DNA from: Istiophorus platypterus
Lineage: Eukaryota; Chordata; Actinopteri; Istiophoriformes; Istiophoridae
Direction: 5' to 3'
Assembly (NCBI GenBank): GCA_016859345.1
Contig: CM029116.1
Span: 5,731,143 to 5,795,142 of the forward strand
DNA: 64,000 nt
Shown here one piece after another: positions 37,600 to 64,000 of the stretch (within the stretch, counting starts at the first letter, position 1; every line of letters starts with the position of its first letter). The translations under genes and the position numbers were made by a program. The notes under the pieces are model-generated. The model worked only from the letters and a program-made list of their open reading frames with translations. It had not been told where the DNA came from and did no database searches.

Positions 37600-37774
37600 A
37601 ACGACGTTACCCGCAAATCACGGCGCCGACGCACAGATTTAACAGCCTACGGCGCGTTAGGGGACCGCGTCCGCCGTTTGGAAACGACCCACGGACACCC
37701 CCGCGGACACGGGGCGTCCGGATCCGGGGAAATCGCCCCCACGAGTCGCCGCAGAAGCGCCGATAGTGGGGTTT

Positions 37775-37823
37775 CCTCTCTCTCTCTCTCTCTCTCTCCC
37801 TCTCTCTCTCTCTCTCCCCCCTC
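37775..37823. repeat. (CT)n microsatellite
   Basis: CT dinucleotide repeat with two CCC interruptions, inside the CpG-rich block. Confidence 0.95.
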
Positions 37824-38377
37824 GTTAGGGGTGACCTCAAGGAAACGCGTCGCGTTATCGCGGTGCGCCCACAGTCGAAACGCGGGGAGTGGGAGACGGG
37901 GTTGGAGAAAATGGGAATAAAAGAGGGAGGCGGGGGTGAGGGAGGGGAGGAATTCATGGAGCTTACATGTTGTGGGAGCCCCGGAACGAGGTGCGCTCGC
38001 TGGACGCTCGGGGCTTGTTTCCATCCGCGGACTCCGGCGACGATCGGGTCTGAAGGCAAACTTTTTTTTTTTTTCCAGTCAAGAGTCGGGGGGGGGGGTT
38101 GGAAAAGAAAAGAAACGCGTCCGACCTAAGAATGTGAATCCGGAGAAAAAGAAATTAAAATCAGGAGGAAGAAATAAAAAAAATAAAATAAAATAAATTA
38201 AGTGAGCGCGGACTCGGTTGTCCGGATCACTTCCTCCTCATCGATACGTCCGATCGAGGCGGGGATCAATTATTCACTCCGGTGCGGTGCAGGGGGAAAG
38301 AAAAAAAAAGGAAAAAGACCCAGAAAAACGTGCGGAGCTGCCTGACCGGACTCCGCGTTTCCACATTCCTGCTCAGT

Positions 38378-38404
38378 GAGAGAGGGAGGAGAGAGGGAGG
38401 GAGG

Positions 38405-38447
<43 letters not shown>

Positions 38448-38516
38448 AGAGAGAGAGAGAGGGAGAGAGAGAGAGGGAGAGAGAGAGAGAGAGGGAGAGA
38501 GAGAGAGAGGGAGAAA

Positions 38517-38550
<34 letters not shown>
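38378..38550 (+). repeat. GA-rich homopurine tract, 173 nt without a pyrimidine
   Basis: Mixed GAGA and GGGA units run without a single C or T on the plus strand. Such tracts can form triplex (H-DNA) and bind GAGA-type factors. Open frames across it (Arg/Glu on one strand, Ser/Leu on the other) are artefacts. Confidence 0.95.
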
Positions 38551-38552
<2 letters not shown>

Positions 38553-39810
38553 GGGAGGGGGCGAGTCCGTGGAGCGCTCTCGGGAGGTGACCATCAATCA
38601 CACCAATCCCCACCCAGGGGCCGGTCCCGACGCCGCTGCCCCCCCCCCTCCCTTCCCCCGCATGCTCCCGGGCCGTTCGCGGACGCCTCGTAAAGCCGGC
38701 GGGTCGCGCTCGGAGGGCGGCGACGCGGACGCCCCCGTGAAGCGCCCCCCCCCCCGGCCGAGGGGGGCTGCGGTGATCGGAGTGCGGGGGCATTAACCGA
38801 GCGGGGGGCGTCGGTGCGGTGCGGTGCGGAGTTAGCACGGACATCGACATCGTTAAATCATGTCATTAGGCCCGTTCTAAGGCCTAATGGCGCAAACTGA
38901 CAGGATATTAATAAAGGTTTTGTTTTGATTTTTTATTTTTTTGCTCGTTATTGCTTTCACACGCACTTTTGTTGTTGGGCTTAGTTCGCGCTGGTGTCAT
39001 TTGGGGTTTAAAAGGTTTTTTTCTTGGATTTTAATGCATGTGATGTCTCTTCTACAAGAATCAGCAAATGCAGTAATGGGGATGTGGTTTTCGGGTTTGT
39101 TTGGGGTTTTTTTGGAAGAATTTGGGGATTTTAAGCAGCATAAGCAAAAGTTTAACCAAGAAAAAAAGTCAAACCAAAAAAAAAAAAAACACCCAAAACA
39201 TCAGGATGATTTCGACTATGCATAACTTGGTGTGGTAACATTAACACTTACCCAAACAAATCCCTGTGCAAAAAAAGAGTAACATGGACACAAATAAATG
39301 GATGGACTTTGATACATAATCAGCTGTTTATGTTATTCGTGTCTCAGAGTGTTAATTACAGAAGTTGCTGTTGTTTTCACCTTTTTTAAGTTTTAGTTGA
39401 ATGATGCAAAAACCTTTGAACATTTGTTAAAATATACATTTAAAAAATGAGTATCTCTGAAAGTTTATTTGTGAGGTTTTTTTTTCTTTCAAATATAGTT
39501 TTCAAGATGCCCCCCCCCCTTTGGGGTTATGTGCATCCATGTCTGTTTCTGTTCTTTAGTTATGTTTCAACAGGTGAGTTGTTAGTTTCCTCACATCCGT
39601 GAATGTATAGAACTTAAACGATCACATGGAAACGGTTTGGTCCAGTTGTGCAGAAACGCATCATCTAACTAAACAAAGTGTACATGGTAAAAAACAGGCG
39701 CAGTCACGAATTTTGACAGTGAGTTACATCTCAAGACGTGAATTATTTACTACTGGAATGATTTAAGAGTGAAATGTTTCCAACAGCACGTGAACGCAAC
39801 ATTGTCCTTT

Positions 39811-39854
<44 letters not shown>

Positions 39855-39860
39855 TCTCCC
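39811..39860. repeat. (CT)n microsatellite
   Basis: About 50 bases of CT with CCC interruptions near the end. Confidence 0.95.
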
Positions 39861-40166
39861 CTGTGTTAAGTGTGTGAGGACCAGGGAGGACAGAGAAAAT
39901 GAGTCAACCTGTCCAGTAAATTATGTAACCTGGGGAACTGTTTACATCATCATCCGACCCTCTTATGTTTTAAAAGTTGACCTGACACATAATATCGAAC
40001 CAACAAACTAGAATTGAATGAGCCACCCGAGCTCCGTGTAAAGCTCATGACCCGTAAACCCATTAACATGTGTCAGAGCTCGGAGGGACGCAAAGTAACA
40101 TCAGAACCCGAACAAGACAACTTTGATGTTGAAGAATGGGGGAATATTGTATTTTTGTGATATCAT

Positions 40167-40203
40167 TACCATTACCATCATCATCATCATCATCATCATC
40201 ATA
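40167..40203. repeat. (ATC)n microsatellite
   Basis: About ten ATC units upstream of COG6. Confidence 0.95.
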
Positions 40204-40204
40204 A

Positions 40205-40420
40205 GATCATTGGTCCTCGGTGGCCACGTCCCTTTCAAACAAACAAACAAACAAACAAAAACAAAACAACCTTACTTGACTTACTTGGGCAGAAATAAAT
40301 AAACCCCGACCCGGAACGTTGTATCGTTCCGCCTCAGTAAGCTCCACGCCGGCCGGACGTTGATTTCTGACGGACCAAAACATCCTCTCAGAAAAGTTGA
40401 CGTGGAGGTGTTTGTCCACA
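40205..40420 (+). promoter_or_regulatory. cog6: COG6 promoter and 5' UTR region
   Basis: The 216 bases before the start codon begin with an AAAC repeat (40237-40260). The part from 40305 on is CG-containing, with no TATA box. A perfect inverted repeat CGGAACG/CGTTCCG at 40312-40331 contains two facing GGAA (ETS-type) cores. The transcription start is not determinable from sequence. Confidence 0.5.
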
Positions 40421-63852
<23,432 letters not shown>

Positions 63853-64000
63853 AAGGGAGACGCCTTTTCTCGCACCTGGTCGATCTCTCAAAAGCAGCGG
63901 GCGAGCTCTCGGCCCTGGACAAGCCCGCAGGTTATTTAAAGAGCTGTGTAATTTGTACAGTGTAATAACACAAATGTATATAAAAGGAGCAGTTAAGGTG
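63853..64000 (+). other. cog6: COG6 3' UTR, start only
   Basis: The 148 bases after the stop codon are non-coding and become AT-rich. No AATAAA signal is present before the window ends, so the transcript should continue past base 64000. Confidence 0.75.

Larger units (their letters stand above)
37600..38850 (-). promoter_or_regulatory. lhfpl6: CpG-rich block, candidate LHFPL6 promoter and non-coding first exon
   Basis: CG dinucleotides are dense at 37610-37760, 37850-38060 and 38560-38840, in contrast to the AT-rich flanks. It lies 0.9-2.1 kb upstream of the LHFPL6 coding exon and 1.6 kb from the COG6 start. It also holds a CT repeat (37775-37823) and a 173-nt purine tract. No TATA box or exon boundary is certain; the assignment is by position and composition. 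Confidence 0.45.
38851..40204. other. Intergenic DNA between the LHFPL6 promoter block and COG6
   Basis: AT-rich with T- and A-runs, a (CT)n repeat at 39811-39860 and an (ATC)n repeat at 40167-40203. I see no exon or RNA gene. Confidence 0.6.

Noticed and set aside
38266..38850. 194-codon minus-strand open frame rich in Ser/Leu
   Set aside because: It is the translation of the CT/GA tract.

Overview
The window is nuclear DNA from a vertebrate, most likely a teleost (probably spiny-rayed) fish. The basis is one complete COG6 gene and one exon of LHFPL6 with vertebrate-type GT-AG introns, dense CA/GT, CT/GA and AT microsatellites, very many poly-C/poly-G runs, and a decayed Tc1/mariner copy and a short hAT-like element of kinds common in fish genomes. 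The species cannot be named from the sequence alone. There are no bacterial genes, operons, CRISPR arrays or phage. Most long open frames are chance or low-complexity frames.

Positions 1-36353 contain no coding exon that I can support. They lie 3' of the first coding exon of LHFPL6 (minus strand, 36354-36738), and the rest of that gene was not found here. The simplest reading is that this is the inside of a very large LHFPL6 intron. It is a patchwork of AT-rich, homeobox-site-like islands that look like conserved non-coding elements, separated by simple repeats and G/C homopolymers. Notable pieces are a tandem duplication of about 200 bp (1203-1604), a palindrome carrying two facing TGACAG sites (26265-26287), and a 35-bp motif present twice next to CT repeats (34200 and 35667).

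Positions 36739-40420 separate two head-to-head genes. They hold the inferred 5' UTR part of the LHFPL6 exon, a CpG-rich block with a 173-nt all-purine tract (37600-38850, a plausible LHFPL6 promoter and first exon), and the short COG6 promoter region next to its start codon.

Positions 40421-63852 are COG6 on the plus strand. I could place all 19 coding exons. They join without a frameshift into a 651-residue protein (1956 nt including the stop), all with GT...AG introns and consistent phases. The largest intron is intron 4 (7.1 kb). Introns 8 and 18 carry the Tc1/mariner remnant and the hAT-like element. The last 148 bases are the start of the COG6 3' UTR.

The two genes are functionally unrelated: COG6 is a Golgi vesicle-tethering subunit and LHFPL6 is a four-pass membrane protein of the LHFPL family. 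Their divergent adjacency is the same as in human 13q13-q14, so this is conserved synteny. No previously undescribed protein system is visible. The parts most worth a second look are the regulatory-looking DNA around LHFPL6 and the repeat tracts that abut COG6 splice sites.
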